Shown here: positions 35,448 through 45,757 of the stretch, one piece after another
Position numbering within the stretch: the first letter of the stretch is position 1
Layout: each line of letters opens with the position of its first letter
Source of the DNA: Onchidella celtica
Taxonomy: Eukaryota > Mollusca > Gastropoda > Systellommatophora > Onchidiidae
Assembly: GCA_963931925.1 (NCBI GenBank)
Contig: OZ007574.1
Location: 36,336,378-36,400,377 of the forward strand
Reading direction: 5' to 3'
DNA length: 64,000 nt
Translations under genes and position numbers: made by a program
The notes under the pieces: model-generated
Database searches by the model: none
What the model was told of the DNA's origin: nothing
Seen by the model: the letters and a program-made list of their open reading frames with translations, nothing else

Positions 35448-35838
35448 CGTTCATTCATCCATCTATTCATCCGTCCACCCATCTAATCTTCCATCCATCA
35501 TCCATCTCTCCACTCACTCACCCATCCATCCATCCTTCCACTCACTCACTCCTCACCCATCCATCTTTCCACTCACTCACTCACTCACCCATCCACCATC
35601 CATCCACTCACTCACCCGTCCATCTTTCCACTCACTCACTCACCCATCCATCCATCCATCCACTCACTCACTCACCCATCCATCCATCCACTCACTCATT
35701 CACCCATCCACCATCCATCCTTTCACTCACCCATCCATCCATCCAACCTTCCACTCACTCACTCACCCATCCACCATCCATCCACCCATCCTTCCGTCCA
35801 TCCAACCATCCATCCATCCATACATCCACCCATCCAAT
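35448..35838. repeat. CATC / CACTCACTC tetranucleotide satellite
   Basis: CATCCATC blocks alternate with CACTCACTCACC blocks for about 390 bp, ending only 105 bp before the acceptor of the first TMEM64 coding exon. The Ser/His/Pro-rich frames across it are repeat-encoded. Confidence 0.95.
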
Positions 35839-35943
35839 GGTGCAATATAAAACTTAAAGAGGAAGTCAAAAACAACAAAACAAGCAAAACTAAGTGATTT
35901 ACTCATTCATTGATTGGTTGATTCCACCTGTCACTATCCCCAG

Positions 35944-36273
35944 TGTAACCCAAAGCTTCCAGGCCAGACTCCATGAGCAAGTTTAAAATCAACCCGGAGC
36001 TGTTGATTGGCGGCTCATCAGAGATTGATGCTGTCTTCCTGCCGGTCAACATTGACCCCGATCATTATGAAGATTCTGAGCTGACCCAGCCATGGTCCGC
36101 CAGAGATGCACAGCATCATCAGCAGCACAGCTACCACAACCACAGCCACCGCCACCACCATCACCACAAGCCAGAGTATCCGCAGAAGCCTTTGTCAGAG
36201 AATGGGGGTGTTTTCGTAGAAGTTGTCAGGGGACCAGAGAAGGTTGTGGAGGCAGCAGAGGAGGAATTGACAG
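35944..36273 (+). CDS. TMEM64: TMEM64 first coding exon with 29 bp of 5' UTR
   Basis: Acceptor CTATCCCCAG ends at 35943; ATG is at 35973; donor GTGAATC starts at 36274. The 100 codons plus one base encode the variable N-terminus: MSKFKINPELLIGGS, an acidic stretch, the His-rich run, and EEELTG at the junction. An acceptor before the ATG implies at least one upstream noncoding exon. Confidence 0.85.
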
Positions 36274-37374
36274 GTGAATCCCAGGAGGGATAATGCAGCA
36301 GTTGTTGAGTCTTGTGGGGAAAAAAAAGAGGATGGAAGTGTGGGAAAGGAGGGATTGGGGTGGAATAAAATAACATAAAATGCACTGTGAATAGTTATAC
36401 GAGTAAAAGCATGGAATAGGTTTTCTTTGAAACAAATCTTTACCCTAATGTGTGCCTACTTCTGTCTTTATCATCCCTTATGTCAGGTGTATCACCCACA
36501 TCAAATATAATTATTACAAACAATTGCAGAAAATCTGTATGGTTGTAGCAAGGCTTGAAGCAAAGTCAAAATATGGCAAAAAGAAAAAGTTGCATGTAGC
36601 AGAGACTCTCGTCTATACAGTAAAGTGCAAAGGAAAAGGAAAGACAAATCAAGCTTTCAACTGATTGATCTTCTTCAATAATAAAAAACCGTAACTACTA
36701 ACAGGATAGAAAATTGAACAAATAACAAAACTCAATAAGAGTCATAAGATGTCTTACAAATATAGGTACTTAGCTGCAGGTTCCAGACTTAGATCCCCAT
36801 ACAACCATAGATTGCAGTAGTACGTTGCTTCTATCATTAGGATGATACCTTTTTTTGTATACCGTCTTTCAACTAGTCCCAACTAGTAAATTTCCTTATC
36901 TCATCTCTTTATTTCATATTGTCTCAACTACTTCAGGGCCCAGCAGTGTGCTCATCCATGCCATCACCACAAAAACCCCCGACTCAAATGATTGGTGCTA
37001 CAGGGCGACCTTGACCTCTATCGGGGTCATCATCATCATCGTGTTTTTGCTGGTATTTGGTCACAGCTACATCCGTTCAGTGCTCTTGTGGTTGGAGGAG
37101 GTGGACCCTCTTGTTAGTGTATCTGTGCTGACATCGTTGTTCGTGGTCATCTGCTTTCCAATGGCCTGGGGCCTTTCCCTTCTCATGGTCACGGCAGGGT
37201 AAGTACAGATCTGATCTCTGAGGTTGTGGACTAAGTCCAAATTTGGAGATGGAAAATATCTGCATTGTGCCATTTGCAGGATGGGATTAATGCCAGCTAA
37301 TGCCTGAAGCACAGTCCAGCAATGATGCCTATCCCCCAGACACACCCACACACACACACACACACACACACTCA

Positions 37375-37405
<31 letters not shown>

Positions 37406-37426
37406 TCTCTGTCTCTCTCTCTCTCT

Positions 37427-37510
<84 letters not shown>

Positions 37511-40500
37511 CATATCTCCAAATTCTCAAAACTGAGTCACTCAACATGCCAATGGTAACATGTTTTGTTTTTTTGTTTTTTTTTAAACAACGCAGAGTAA
37601 AATGAATCATGGCCAGACATTCTGTATTTCCAGGGTAAGAATCAGTGGTTAAAATACTGGGACCATTCAGTACCCGCAGTGTGAGAACCAGTGGTTAAGA
37701 TACTTGGCCCATTCAATAGCCCAAGTGTGAGAACCACTGGTTAAGATACTGGGCCCATTCAGTATCCCAAGTGTGAGAACCAGTGGCTCAATGTTGCAAG
37801 ACTGTTGCTGAAGCTTGAAATTATACTTCACCCATACCAGATGTTGTCAAATGCAAAAGGTCAAAAATTTGTTTATTAAATATTACAGCATACAGAAAAG
37901 AGCAGATCTCGATTACAATATGTAATAATAGCTCTATTGCTGGAGATCGAGATCTCTTCCTCTCATAATGGTATAAGATGGGCCTTGTAACTCTCCTGAA
38001 AAACCAGCTCTTGTATTTTAGGTCCCAGATGAAACTATGTATTTAACTTTTGACTTTGGATTGAGTATAAATAATAAAATAGTTAACGGGCAGGCCTTGT
38101 GTAGCTATCAAAAAAACAGCTGTTGTACTCTTTTTTTAGGTCTCAGATGAAACTGCATGTGTTTAATTTTTTACTTTGGATTAAATATGAATATTGAGAT
38201 GACATGGATATGAATATGCTTGACAAATCATAAATATATACACAGTAAATGCTTACAACATTGAATAGTCCTCACCCTCAGAAAGGCTGTTTTGGTCAGA
38301 CTAACAACAAAAAGAAGAAATAGAAGAAGCACTTAAAAAAAAAAAAAAACGGAAGAAAAAGATGTGAGAGAATTGTTTTCTGTGAGTATTTTATTATTAG
38401 GGTTCTTGCTCAGCCGGAAATTCTCCCAGGGCTTAAAAACATTAAAAAAGTGGGGGAAAATTTGAACAAACATAAATCAAGAGATAAATTTTCTGTCATT
38501 TTTTGTGCATTTAAGTACCTCTGGAATTAACATGTTAGCCTGAACAAACATTCGTGCAGAGGTGCAGGAACCGTCTACTATATTGTAGCATATTAATATT
38601 CTGCTTTCTTTGATAAGTCTTACTGTATTCTGTATTTCTCTGAAAAAACCAAATACTTTATCAAAAGTTAAGAATTGGACAGCTGTCTGTCTCACTGCCA
38701 GCTACCGAAGAAGAAGAAGTAGAGCAAACGGAACACTTAGGCAGAAGATGGATGAAACAAGAAAATACACTTGAAAAAAGAAAAAATTGAACTGAGAAAA
38801 GTAAGGCGTAAATGCCTAGAGCAGTGAACCTCCTAAAACAAATTCTGCATGAACCTACAAACCTATAGGAACAGCAGTCAGTATGCAAGAAACTCAAATA
38901 GAGCCCAGACACAGTGCTTTCGTTTTCAATTTGCCTTTGACCAGTTTTTTTATAATTTTACAGAATGACATCAATTTTGACTGCTGAAAAATTGAGACTA
39001 TGTTAAAAAACTCCTCTGCGTCTTTTAGGGTACACAGTAATTCTGCTTTGCCTCATGTGACTTTTCCCCTAGTCTGATGTATTTCGATAAAACTACCGAC
39101 AAGCGAACTGAAAGCAAAACGGTTATACGCGGTCTTTTACTCTGTAAGGAATAGATGCAAAATTTTCATCCCCCAGGCATAATGAATGCAGTTTCCATAA
39201 TTGAGAAAGAAATGTCAGCCCACATTGAATATTCAGCGCCTGAGGTGTTTGACACATTCCTTATGCATTTCAGATTGCATGATTAATGGGAAGTAACAAA
39301 ATTATGGACAGTTTAATGAATGGCGCACTGTGACATGACTTCACAGAAAATTATGAGGAAAATCAATGGACATGGAATAGATGATATTTCATAAGGGAAA
39401 ATAAAATCAGTCAGGCTCTATACAATAGTGTATAGAAATCTTGCAAAGTGCTTGTATTTTGACTCAACTTCATTGCCAAGCAAACTAAAACACATGTATA
39501 CATGTACATGTATTATGCACTGGTTTGCATTCAAAAGAAGAATGGCCTGTCATTGTCGGCACTGTAACTCAAAAGATCTTCTGTAGTTTTTTTAAATACT
39601 AGATGAAGTTCCCAACATTATCCGGGATAGACCTGCGAACCCACCGTTCTATCTCTCTCTCTCTTTTTGGTCTACAATAGTAACCAAGTTTCCCATATTC
39701 TACAGTCTTACTACAGATTCCATGCGCTCCAGAGCACTATGCAGTCATTTCTGATAGGGAAACTGTGTGCATGGAAGTGAGAACTCATATTAATATCGTT
39801 TCCGGTGCGATGAGCTTACTACAGGGGGCCAAAACAAACATCATTATACTTTACATTTTTACCACTTTTGAATACAAAAGTGACTGGACTGGATTAGTTG
39901 ACATTCAAGAAAATTAAGTTTATAATTTTTGAAACTGTTATTTACGCCGTAGTGTCAAGCAAAAAAGGGGCCAAAATTGCTCCCACCACTATTTTTTTTT
40001 TTATAATAAGATACCAGAGCAAAAGTCTTGCAAAAAACTTTTAAAGGGCTATAACTTTTGAACTGTTGGAGATAATTGAATGAAATAAACAGCCTTGTCA
40101 TCTTTATTTCAAGTTCTGTTGATCACATAAATGAACTGGTTCTAAATGCATTTCAGGCAACATAGAAACACCAAAACACTTGACCCAACAAGGTGAAATC
40201 TCATATAGTTCTGAACATTGTAGTTTGGGCAAGTCATAAGAAAAATGAAAGATTTTTATTTCCCGGCAACAATCGTTGTTCATTTCATTTTTTATAATAT
40301 TTGAAATTAACTTAATTCATTCAAAAGTTACAGCCATTTAAAGTTTGTTGCAAGACTTATGAAGCTTAATCCATGTTGGCAACAGCCAAAGTATGAGAGT
40401 CTCTGGTTTGAAAGAAATACTTGCTCAGCAGAAAGGAGCAAACTGTAATCTTTAGGTTAAGAACTGGACATTACAGACTCCGGCAGCATCTTTACAAAAG

Positions 40501-43306
40501 ATTCAGGTTTGGAGAAATTGAGACATGCCCATGTGGAAATTCCCCAGAGCATGCATAACATGCGATCCAACAATGCCCCCTTTACAGACAACAGAGGGAA
40601 GACAGCTGGCCCCGAGGTGCGGCACCACATACTAAGCTATATGGGACAGCACAGGATCTCAGGAGCACAGCGTCTTTCATAAAGGCTACCGGCCTCCTGA
40701 TATAAACAGTCTGACACAAAGAACACAGAAGAAGAAGAAGAAAGAAAGAAAGTTTGATTTCTGTCTCATACATATCCCTGCATTCTTTTTCTCCAGCTAC
40801 TTGTATGGGTTCCTGTATGGGCCACTTGTGGTGACCATGTGCGTAACCATAGGATTGGCCATCTCTACCCCAATTATGCGCTTCATGTGTTCTGGATACT
40901 TTCGATCTCATTTCTACTCACGCAAAGTGGAGGCCATTGTCAATGTGGTCAGCGGATCACACGGCATGAAAGTTGTTGCCTTGACCCGACTGACACCCAT
41001 TCCGTTTGGTCTACAGAATGCCTTGTTTTCTGTGAGTATTTTATTATCAGGGCTCTAGCTCAGCCTGGAATTCTCCCAGGGTTTATAAAACATTAAAAAA
41101 GAGGGGGAAAATTTGAACAAACATAAATCACGGAATAAATTTTTTGTCATATTTTGTGCATTTAAGTAGCTCTGGAATTTAATACATTAAGCCTGAACAA
41201 ACATTCTTGTAGAGGTGCAGGAACCCTCTGCTACATTTTATCATACTAATATTCTACATTCTTCAATAAGTCTTACTGTATTCTGCATTTCTCTGTGAAC
41301 ACCAAATACCTTATCCAAAGTTTAAGATTGAAGTTAAGGTCAACCTGCTGTCTCTCTGCCAGCTGCTGTTATCAGCACAATACATGATATTGACCCGCTA
41401 TGTTCATTTGTTTCAGAGCATACATAAGTTTGTACTGGAAAATGTTTGGGGTCTTAGAGGAATGGCTCCAAATGATGGTCAGATATATGTGCATTATTCT
41501 ACTTAACAATGAAGAAAAGTAGAGCTAGCATTTGTAGTGAAAGCAGGACCTACTGCATATTACAATACTACAGTACCAGTTTTGTAGATTCAATGGATTT
41601 TCAGTTACTGATTGTAACACTAGAAACGGTAACCTCTTTTGTTATAATGTTTAATCAGTGGTTTAGTTTCATAGGTCCTTTGTCATTTTTAACCTGTTTG
41701 AGGTTTATGACAGTGATTAGCTGACAAGTTTGTCCATGAACTGAATTGATCCATTGTAATGATATAAAGGCTAACTGTATAAAAATACATGTCTGAGCTA
41801 TAATTATATTAATATACTTGTTTCAGTTATCCACCATCTCCTTGCTACGTTACCTGATCTCCAGTGTGGGTGGACTGATCCCCATGACAGTGCTGAACTG
41901 TTACATGGGCTCCACCCTACGCACCATGCAGGATCTCATGTCAGATGATAGTAACAGGCTGACTGGATTCTTCATCTTTGGGGGACAGGTAACATCCCTG
42001 TTTTGTCTTATCCTACACTTTCTCTGCATTCGCCTCTTTGTCTGTGTGGGAGGGAGTACGGGTGGGGGGTCAACAGCTGTGGCAGTTGTGTACAGCTGCT
42101 GTCTTTATCATTTTATAGATAAGTTGAAGGTTGATCCAATGGAGCTTAAAAGCATAAATCGACATCAGAGGCATGAAGACGTAACATATTTCCAAAGTAG
42201 ATAACTTTGTACTGTAACATAATAATACATGTATAGTTAGATGTACTTGTATCTCACCATAATGTGCTGATTTTTTTCAACTGATGTGACAAGGGGGTAA
42301 GGCTCCTTTGGGCCGACCTGATGGTTGATTGGGGAGTTGCATTGGTGAAGTAACCTCCGGAAATGATATAACTTGCAGTTTTTCTTGAAAATAGTTTAAT
42401 AGCCAAGGGCTGAATATACACCACTAAATAGGATCTTCAATACAAAACAGTATACCATGCTAATATTTACATATCGTGACCTTAATTCTTGTTTGTTCCA
42501 ACTCCACTTTTTGCACAACTGAGAAATTCAACATTAAACCTCTGTGGCTTTAGTATTAGGATAAGGAGTTAGAATAAATCGGAACTGTGAAACAGCTTGA
42601 TTAGAGCCACAGCGTACTTTAACAAGTGTGCATTTGTTATACCTCTTCTACATACTAAAAGATCTCCAATTTTTGAGATAATGGAAATAGAATAAAAATG
42701 AACCGAGGCTGCGATGTGCCATCTATTCTGTCAGTCAAATCTTACTTACCAAGTGATCTCGGATATGTCTTCGGTCCTTCACTTTTGGAATAAAAGTGTA
42801 ATTGAAGAGCTTAGTTCAAGACTAGGGTTAAGTCACATTTGAGTCATTTTGCATTTCGAAGAAAAGCCAGAAAACTTTGGACATGACCTTGTTTTGCATT
42901 GGTGTGGACCACTTCCAGATCAAACTTTCTCAGCGCTGGTTAATGATAGAATGATGATGTTACTAAAAATAGATAGCCCTTTTTATCTAGTTTCCACTGA
43001 TCTGCGCAGTTTTATATCTAGCAAAATGTGACGTGACCTCGTTCTTAAACTTACCTTTTCACTCTTCAATTCTTTTGGAAAAGCAAGAACTTGTTGCAGA
43101 TATACATGTACATTTATATCATGTCCTTTATGAGTTGTATTTTCTTGTTCTTTCAGATCTTGATGACAGTGATGCTGCTGTGGTTTGTGGTTCGTAAGGC
43201 ACGAGTGGAGCTGAAAAAGGCCATGGATGAATCAGAAAAAGCTTCACTAATTCTGCCCACTGGTGACTGCGCAAAAACTGTGTTTGTGGACCATGATGGA
43301 ACATGA
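35973..43306 (+). CDS. TMEM64: Transmembrane protein 64-like, VTT/DedA family (complete, 5 coding exons)
   Basis: Exons 35973-36273, 36937-37198, 40797-41031, 41827-41988 and 43157-43306 join in consistent phases (1, 2, 0, 0) into 369 codons plus TGA; human TMEM64 is of similar length (about 380). The N-terminus is cytosol-like, with a His-rich run at residues 48-65. Exon 2 gives two hydrophobic segments (SIGVIIIIVFLLVF, then SLFVVICFPMAWGLSLLMVT). Exons 2-4 hold the VTT core: GYLYG, the signature ALTRLTPIPFGLQNALFS at about 249-266, and GLIPMTVLNCYMGSTLRTM. Exon 5 is a final TM (ILMTVMLLWFVV) plus a charged tail. VTT proteins are multi-pass membrane proteins of the secretory pathway; TMEM64 is reported in ER calcium handling and Wnt control in vertebrates. 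The start is supported by an in-frame TAA at 35946-35948 in the same exon. Confidence 0.93.
36560..36800. repeat. Dispersed repeat family B, copy 2, in a TMEM64 intron
   Basis: Same orientation and order of blocks as 16080-16360, ending CTTACAAATATA...TTAGCTGCAGGTTCCAGACTT. It occupies most of the intron between the first two coding exons. Confidence 0.8.
36937..37198 (+). CDS. TMEM64: TMEM64 exon, first two membrane segments
   Basis: Acceptor CTACTTCAG, donor GTAAGT. Phase 1 in, 2 out; begins GPSSVLIHA and ends FPMAWGLSLLMVTAG, with the conserved FPxxWG of the TMEM64 family. Confidence 0.93.
37336..37506. repeat. (CA)n(CT)n compound microsatellite in TMEM64 intron
   Basis: About 30 bp of CA followed by about 135 bp of CT, starting 140 bp after the exon donor. 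Likely highly polymorphic. Confidence 0.95.
37634..37795. repeat. Three tandem units of about 52 bp in TMEM64 intron
   Basis: Unit core: CAGTGGTTAAGATACTGGGC, CCATTCAGTATCCCAAGTGT and GAGAAC. Units near 37634, 37686 and 37738. Confidence 0.9.
38373..38704 (+). repeat. Segmental copy of the TMEM64 exon-3/intron boundary
   Basis: About 330 bp resembles 41023-41366 (my estimate by eye: roughly 85% or more). It starts with the last nine exon bases TTGTTTTCT and the donor GTGAGTATTTTATTA, then AATTCTCCCAGGG, TGAACAAACATAAATCA and GCATTTAAGTA. It lies in the intron before the real exon, and most of that exon is missing. Confidence 0.88.
40430..40752 (+). mobile_element. I/Jockey-like LINE 3' end in TMEM64 intron
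   Basis: The frame reads EQTVIFRLRTGHYRLRQHLY, then CPCGNSPEHA, a TAA in frame, then IQQCPLYRQQRE and LRSTASFIKATGLLI to the stop at 40703-40705. This is the C-terminal region with a Cys/His knuckle after RNase H in I/Jockey-group elements. A (GAA)n tail follows at about 40728-40751. The 5' end is truncated. The insertion ends about 45 bp before the exon acceptor. Confidence 0.82.
40797..41031 (+). CDS. TMEM64: TMEM64 exon with VTT signature
   Basis: Acceptor TTTCTCCAG, donor GTGAGT. Starts YLYGFLYGPLVV and ends LTRLTPIPFGLQNALFS, the most conserved part of the family. Phase 2 in, 0 out. Confidence 0.95.
41023..41366 (+). repeat. Source segment (or second copy) of the intronic duplication
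   Basis: It contains the functional donor of the VTT-signature exon and the first 335 bp of the following intron. Partner of 38373-38704. Confidence 0.85.
41827..41988 (+). CDS. TMEM64: TMEM64 exon, C-terminal VTT part
   Basis: Acceptor TTGTTTCAG, donor GTAACA; 54 codons in phase 0: LSTISLLRYLISSVGGLIP then NCYMGSTLRTMQDLMSDD. The frame stays open past the donor to 42204, so intron retention would give a different C-terminus, but the spliced join matches the family. Confidence 0.93.
42476..42714 (+). mobile_element. MITE family A, copy 5, in last TMEM64 intron
   Basis: Starts ATCGTGACCTTAATTCTTGT; the interior TTTTGCACAACTGAGAAATT and GTGAAACAGCTTGATTAG is the same as copies 3 and 4; the right end is decayed. 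Confidence 0.85.
43157..43306 (+). CDS. TMEM64: TMEM64 last coding exon
   Basis: Acceptor GTTCTTTCAG; 49 codons and TGA at 43304-43306. ILMTVMLLWFVVRKARVELK matches the family's last TM and VxxAxVEL motif; the tail after it is family-variable. Confidence 0.92.
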   Translation: MLMTVMLLWFVVRKARVELKKAMDESEKASLILPTGDCAKTVFVDHDGT

Positions 43307-43740
43307 CACATAGTCACAAGTGAAGACATTTTTGAGACAAGATACTAGTCATGTTGTATATTCTGCCAAGTGAAGCAAATGAATGAGCTTCACAATAGAG
43401 ATGGAGGAGACATCGATGTTATGTGCGGAGCCAATCAAGTGGGCACAGATCAAATGATATTTTGTATATTCTCGAAGGTGGATATTTCTGAAAACTGAGT
43501 GGTTCAACAAGAATCTCCCAGAGAACGAGGCATTTCATAAGGGTACATGGGCTTTGCAGAATTCACTTGGCCCATAATAGAGGACATTTATCTGTGAAAT
43601 CCAGGATATATTCGTTTCTGTAATGCCCCAGTTTTGCCTTGTGTTACAAAGTAATGGGATTTGGTATGTGTTTTAATATGATATTGTTATGGGTTGTCGC
43701 AAAGCAAAGTGCCTTGGCAATTTTTTTTTTATGGATGCTA

Positions 43741-44219
43741 TTAACTCACTCAGCCCTTGGACTGGAAATTAGGCTTACCACTTTTCAAAAATCTAGAAAA
43801 AAAATACTATGTACCATCTCAACAGCACAAAATTTGATGGGAGTGTTATTTAACATACATATTTTAATATGCACCTATCTAAAGTATGTTTCTTACACAG
43901 TTTTTCTGTAATTGACAGCTAAACTGCGTCACCAAAATGAGCTGAGAGCAAAAAAGAGCGTGTCATGCCATTGTGGTGAGAGAAAGAATGGCACAGATTG
44001 CCTTTCCCATGCTGTCGAATTTTCCATGCAAAAGTCAAGAAAGAATAGTTACCAGACTTCTATGGCCTGTTATGTGTAACAAAATGGTTCAGTCTTTGTT
44101 TCAATAAACAGTACTGTAGAGTGCTTGGACATAGGAATATTCCATACTGATATACTTGGCCTGAGGGCTGAACACTCTTGCGGCCGTACCGATGATCAGC
44201 TTAGGGCTGAGTGAGTTAA
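43741..44219. mobile_element. TTAA-flanked piggyBac-type MITE in TMEM64 3' region
   Basis: Begins TTAACTCACTCAGCCCTTGG and ends GGGCTGAGTGAGTTAA; 479 bp including both TTAA copies. It lies 435 bp after the TMEM64 stop codon and contains the first clear AATAAA downstream of it. Confidence 0.88.
44103..44108 (+). terminator. Candidate polyadenylation signal for TMEM64
   Basis: AATAAA is the first perfect signal I saw after the stop codon, giving a 3' UTR of about 0.8 kb. It is inside the TTAA MITE. Variant hexamers upstream cannot be excluded. Confidence 0.45.
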
Positions 44220-44367
44220 GAAAAGCTAATGTGACATTTCAGGTTTTAAACCGGATGCAACATTGCTGAATCTAAAGCTAGAAATCCTTGAACTTTTTTA
44301 TGTAACTTTTGTCTCCCACACTCAACATTTTGCTCTGCCAGTGTATCCAAAATACTCAGATGTAGAT

Positions 44368-44670
44368 TTAACTCATTCACTATGGTAAGTCGAATATTCG
44401 GCTCGCGGATTTTCACTTCACTCCGGAAAGCCGAATATTCGACTCAAGTGGACACCGGTTTTCCAACACTAATCCCCAAGCCAACTTCTCGAAATAGTGA
44501 ATCCCAACCTGGTTCATTGTTTTCCTTTACTTTAATGTGTATTGTATCTTGTCCTTGTGTTTATACTGAGTGAAAGAAAAAACAACTTTGAAATATGTCT
44601 AAATTTCAAACGGGACAGTGTTGAGAGTTCCGGTCCACAGTCACAAAAGTTACCTTAGGGAATGAGTTAA
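44368..44670. mobile_element. Second TTAA-flanked MITE
   Basis: Begins TTAACTCATTCACTATGGTA and ends TACCTTAGGGAATGAGTTAA, 303 bp. Subterminal inverted GTCGAATATTCGG / CCGAATATTCGAC form an extra palindrome at about 44389-44438. Its termini resemble but are not identical to the neighbour at 43741. Confidence 0.88.
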
Positions 44671-45084
44671 GCATTTATACTTACCATGGCAATACATGTA
44701 TAATGTTTTCACTGAAATTCAAACTTTCCTGTGATGGCTTGCTATGCATGGGGAAAAACGTTTTTGGGCTCACAGCATAGGCATTCCTATTTCCTGTTTA
44801 GATCTTTCTGTCTTTCCCATCAGAGATGCTATGAGTTTGTCACAGAGAAAAAAAATTAGATATGAGAACAGCAGTAGCAAGACATGAGAATTTCACATGT
44901 TAATTTGTCATAGAGCTGGTTCTAACTAAAGATACTAGACACAGTAAGATGAGACACTCCTTTCTTCACGCCTCTAAAACAATCATGCACACTGATAGAG
45001 AGCGGGGCCCATGGTGCATTGCACGAAGAGAATGCTTGATATAACGACAAATGAATGATGCGGATTTGTTACTGCGCTACTGCG

Positions 45085-45250
45085 ACTAAAAGAAAAAAAA
45101 AAAGCCAGAATTTTCCAACAGCGATTGAAGTTATAATTAGTAAATAAGTGACTTCATTCAAAGCCTGCACCATAGCTGAACACTAAACAAAATTCAATAT
45201 TTTCCTTACATTGGCTTTGTAAAGTATGGCATTGTTCATGACTTCCACAC
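45085..45250. repeat. Dispersed repeat family D, copy 2
   Basis: Homologous to 20985-21170: CAGCGATTGAAGTTATA, CATAGCTGAACA, CAATATTTTC and TTTGTAAAGTATGGCATTGTT. Confidence 0.65.
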
Positions 45251-45571
45251 ATTCACGGAACTTTGTGCACTCTAAATGCACTATTTGTCTCATCTTTTTG
45301 TATCTAGGGTTTGGTTCTTACTGAGTTGACAAAGTAGGTAGCAGCCACTCTGCTCCAAGATTTAATTATTCAAGCAGTGATGGCCAGCAAACTGATTTAA
45401 ACTTGCAATATGACTTACCTCGTTTTTCTCGTATCCCCAAGGCAAACCTGCCAACGACATGTAAATGACCACTTCAATAATGAAACACCTCTAAGGGCAT
45501 GTATACCCCTACCCAGGGAAAGCAAACTGAAACTGTCAGCAGAGAATACAAAATACGAAACACTGTAAAGC

Positions 45572-45757
45572 TGGGTTTTCCTGTGCACAGAAATGTCAAA
45601 TATCCATCAAATAGTATAAAGAAACTATTTGATGGATTTTATATTGTGTTTATATGTGTACAGAATGGTGTATCCTTACACATGAAAACATTCTTTCTAT
45701 TCCACTGCTTGACGGGTTTTTGACGTTTCTGTACACATGGAAACCCAGATTAAGACA
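45572..45757. mobile_element. Repeat family C, copy 3 (TIR element)
   Basis: Ends GCTGGGTTTTCCTGTGCACA and the inverted CTGGGTTTCCATGTGTACAG. The interior has a perfect hairpin CCATCAAATAG / CTATTTGATGG at about 45603-45636. Confidence 0.82.

Noticed and set aside
35218-35857. 210- and 154-codon Ser/His/Pro-rich frames
   Set aside because: Encoded by CATC/CACTCACTC repeats; no splice or start context, and they end where the repeat ends.
37067-37610. Frames of 90-150 codons on both strands
   Set aside because: They arise from the (CA)n(CT)n microsatellite in a TMEM64 intron.
41989-42204. Extension of the fourth TMEM64 coding exon as a separate C-terminus
   Set aside because: A canonical donor is present and the next exon continues the family sequence; the open frame is intronic.
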